From: Curvibacter sp.
Lineage (GTDB): Bacteria > Pseudomonadota > Gammaproteobacteria > Burkholderiales > Burkholderiaceae_C
Assembly (NCBI GenBank): GCA_020248905.1
Contig: JADCGR010000003.1
Span: 42,423-106,422, forward strand
Reading direction: 5' to 3'
Length of the DNA stretch: 64,000 bases
Below, one piece after another: positions 62,087-64,000 of this stretch. A program made the position numbers and the translations under genes. Under the pieces are notes generated by a model that did not search any database, had not been told where the DNA came from, and worked only from the letters and a program-made list of their open reading frames with translations. The stretch's first letter is position 1, and every line of letters starts with the position of its first letter.

Positions 62087-62586
62087 CTACCAGCTCGCGA
62101 AGCGACGCCCGTCGTGCTGCAGGAACGCGCCGCTGTCGGCAGGGTGCAGCGCCCCCAGCGTCTGCTGCATGGCCGAGACGCTTCCTTCCACGGACAGCGT
62201 GCCACCCGGGCCACCCCTGTCTCTGCGCACCCAGCCCGACGACGGGGCAACCATGATGACCTGGGAATAGTCGTGGCGCGCTGGGGCCACGCCCGTGTTC
62301 AGGGCGGCCTTGCTCACGCGGAAGAGCCAGGAATGGCGGACGCCACAGTGCCAATCTCGGCCATGCCGCCGGTGATGAAGACAAAACGGGCTTTGAGCGC
62401 GAGGCCGCTGATGCTGGCCGGGTCGGCCACGTCCACGCGCAGGGCCTCGGCCCCGACTGTGCGCAGGTGGGCCAGGGCCGCTGCGTCGCGCGCCGTGGCG
62501 ATCACGCGATCACCTGCGGCCCTGTGCTGGCGCACGAATTCCAGGCCGATACCGCGCGAGGCGCCGATGTCCAGGACCTCGCTCAC
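62087..62586 (-). pseudogene. short-chain dehydrogenase, frameshifted and internally deleted
   Basis: The N-terminal part (from 62586) gives DIGASRGIGLEFVRQHRAAG and DRVIATARDAAALAHL, the SDR cofactor motif. The last part in another frame gives MSKAALNTGVAPARHDYSQV and SGWVRRDRGGPGGTLSVEGS, then TLGALHPADSGAFLQHDGRR, the C-terminus of an SDR (YxxSKAALN type). The catalytic Tyr region and centre are missing. It sits between thiolase and acyl-CoA dehydrogenase genes. Confidence 0.7.
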
Positions 62587-62600
62587 CGTGCATCAGCCCC

Positions 62601-63782
62601 TCACAAGATCTCCAGCGCCACGGCCGTGCCCTCGCCGCCGCCGATGCACAGCGTGGCCAAGCCGCGCCTGAGGCCTCGCGCTTTGAGCGCATGCATCAGC
62701 GTGACCATGATGCGCGCGCCCGAGGCACCGATGGGATGGCCCAGCGCGCAGGCGCCCCCGTTGACATTGACAATATCGTGCGAGACCTTGAGCTCTTCCA
62801 TCAGCGCCATGGGTACCACGGCAAAGGCCTCGTTGACTTCCCACAGATCCACATCCTTCACGCGCCAGCCGGCTGCGGCCAGGGCCTTCTGGGTGGCGCC
62901 GACCGGGGCCGTCGTGAACCATTCGGGCGCCTGGGCGTGCATGGTGTGGGCCACAATCCTGGCCAGCGGCGTGCAACCCAGCTTCGCGGCGGTGGACGCA
63001 CGCATCATGACCAGGGCCGCAGCACCGTCGTTGATGGACGAGCTGCTGGCGGCGGTGATGGTGCCGTCCTTCTTGAAGGCGGGCTTGAGCGAGGCAATCT
63101 TGTCCAGCTTGGCCTTGCCCGGGCCTTCGTCAATCGAAATCACGGTCTCCCCCAAACGGGTCTTCACCGTCACGGGCGTGATTTCGGCGTTGAAGGCGCC
63201 GTTCTGAATAGCGGCCTGCGCGCGGCGCACGCTGGTGGAGGCAAAGTGGTCCTGCTGCTCACGCGTGAACCGGTACTTGGCCGCGCAGTCCTCGCCGAAG
63301 GTGCCCATGGATCGGCCAGCCTCGTAAGCGTCTTCGAGGCCGTCAAGCATCATGTGGTCGTAGATCTTGTCGTGGCCCATGCGGTAGCCGCCACGGCCCT
63401 TGAGCATGAGGTAGGGCGCATTGGTCATGCTCTCCATGCCGCCCGCCACGATGACGTCGGCACTGCCGCTGGCCAGCATGTCATGCGCAAACATGGCCGC
63501 GCGCATGCCCGAGCCGCACATCTTGGACAGGGTGACTGCGCCCGCACTCTTGGGCAGACCGCCCTTGAAACCCGCCTGACGCGCCGGGGCCTGGCCCTGG
63601 CCGGCCATCAGGCAGTTGCCCATCAGCACCTCGTTCACGAGTTCAGGGGCGATGCCCGCGCGCTCGATTGCCGCTTTGATGGCCGCGCCGCCAAGATCGT
63701 GGGCAGACAGGGAGGAAAAGTCGCCCTGGAAGGCACCCATGGGGGTGCGGGTGGCGCTGACGATGACGATGGAATCGGACAT
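62601..63782 (-). CDS. acetyl-CoA C-acetyltransferase (thiolase)
   Basis: 393 residues, standard length. Catalytic cysteine in VTLSKMCGSGMRAAMFAHDM, GGMESMTNAPYLMLKGRGGY, and the C-terminal NVNGGACALGHPIGASGARI with catalytic histidine and LATLCIGGGEGTAVALE with the second cysteine in TLCIGGGEG. The gene has a good ribosome site (AAGGAGCACACC). It makes or cleaves acetoacetyl-CoA, fitting the HMG-CoA lyase product acetoacetate. Confidence 0.94.
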   Translation of the reverse strand: MSDSIVIVSATRTPMGAFQGDFSSLSAHDLGGAAIKAAIERAGIAPELVNEVLMGNCLMAGQGQAPARQAGFKGGLPKSAGAVTLSKMCGSGMRAAMFAHDMLASGSADVIVAGGMESMTNAPYLMLKGRGGYRMGHDKIYDHMMLDGLEDAYEAGRSMGTFGEDCAAKYRFTREQQDHFASTSVRRAQAAIQNGAFNAEITPVTVKTRLGETVISIDEGPGKAKLDKIASLKPAFKKDGTITAASSSSINDGAAALVMMRASTAAKLGCTPLARIVAHTMHAQAPEWFTTAPVGATQKALAAAGWRVKDVDLWEVNEAFAVVPMALMEELKVSHDIVNVNGGACALGHPIGASGARIMVTLMHALKARGLRRGLATLCIGGGEGTAVALEIL

Positions 63783-63929
63783 GGTGTGCTCCTTTTGCTT
63801 CGGTGTTCAAAGGTTTATATTCTGCGGCCCGGCCAGGCTGGGCCTTCAGGGTCAGGATGACTAAGAACTTATCCGTAAATAGTAAACTAGCGCCCCGAGC
63901 CGCATCTTGCGCGGCGTTCGGAGGCGCCG

Positions 63930-64000
63930 ATGGGCAAAGCGCGTGTCGAGTCGTGGGAGGTGTCGGATGAGTTTTGGGCCAGGGTAGAACCGCTCATTCC
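63930..64000 (+). mobile_element. start of an IS5-like transposase, cut by the window edge
   Basis: ATG 63930 opens MGKARVESWEVSDEFWARVE then PLIP, the N-terminus of IS5-family transposases (VSDEFWxRVEPLIP). GGAGGCGCC just upstream is a ribosome site. The left inverted repeat probably lies between 63860 and 63890 (AAGAACTTATCCGTAAATAG), but this is not proven from one end. The element lies just beyond the thiolase promoter. Confidence 0.7.

Overview
The window is GC-rich chromosomal DNA from a betaproteobacterium, most likely Burkholderiales and probably Comamonadaceae. This rests on gene content and style, not on a search: a TctA/TctB/TctC (Bug-type) transporter, a roughly 2,000-residue double UvrA, a leucine/isovalerate degradation block, the run rplM-rpsI-DUF6776-bactofilin-erpA, and an S-adenosylhomocysteine (SAH) riboswitch in front of ahcY followed by tlyA and metF. 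No tRNA, rRNA or CRISPR array was seen.

Layout. 1-4.3 kb: dusB (cut by the window edge), a YqaA-like membrane protein and a tctC-tctB-tctA operon. Its divergent regulator tctD is cut off after about 40 codons. 4.5-9.3 kb: a decayed genomic island with a DUF1566 secreted protein, a DUF3987 pseudogene, a stub that resembles the start of a type I restriction hsdR, an apparently intact class II Fic protein and a P4-type integrase with an internal deletion. 9.3-23 kb: housekeeping genes (ychF, MOSC protein, UbiH-type hydroxylase, DsbC-like protein, M61 peptidase, tyrS, M23 peptidase, anmK, erpA, bactofilin, rpsI, rplM) and a Bug-family pseudogene. 23-27 kb: two paralogous membrane serine/threonine kinases that share a C-terminal four-cysteine tail. 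27-38 kb: rlmJ, an EamA transporter, the methionine-cycle group (ahcY with its riboswitch, tlyA, metF), a DUF4399 protein, a nitronate monooxygenase, prfC, two alpha/beta hydrolases and a HAD phosphatase. 38.8-44.8 kb: uvrA. 44.9-48 kb: a branched-chain-amino-acid-type binding protein, a small membrane protein and an MFS transporter.

48.2-63.8 kb is a minus-strand catabolic region: thiolase, acyl-CoA dehydrogenase, mccB, mccA and HMG-CoA lyase for leucine/isovalerate breakdown. A biotin set (bioA-bioF-bioD) lies between the two methylcrotonyl-CoA carboxylase genes. Perfect palindromes in front of mccB and of the acyl-CoA dehydrogenase look like sites for one shared regulator of LiuR type. Two further pseudogenes (PAS-GGDEF-EAL and a short-chain dehydrogenase) lie here, and an IS5-like transposase begins at the right edge.

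The most unusual signal is a set of palindromic repeat units inside essential-looking genes and translated in frame: three in uvrA and one in mccA. One of them is nearly the same 77-bp unit in both genes, read in the same frame.
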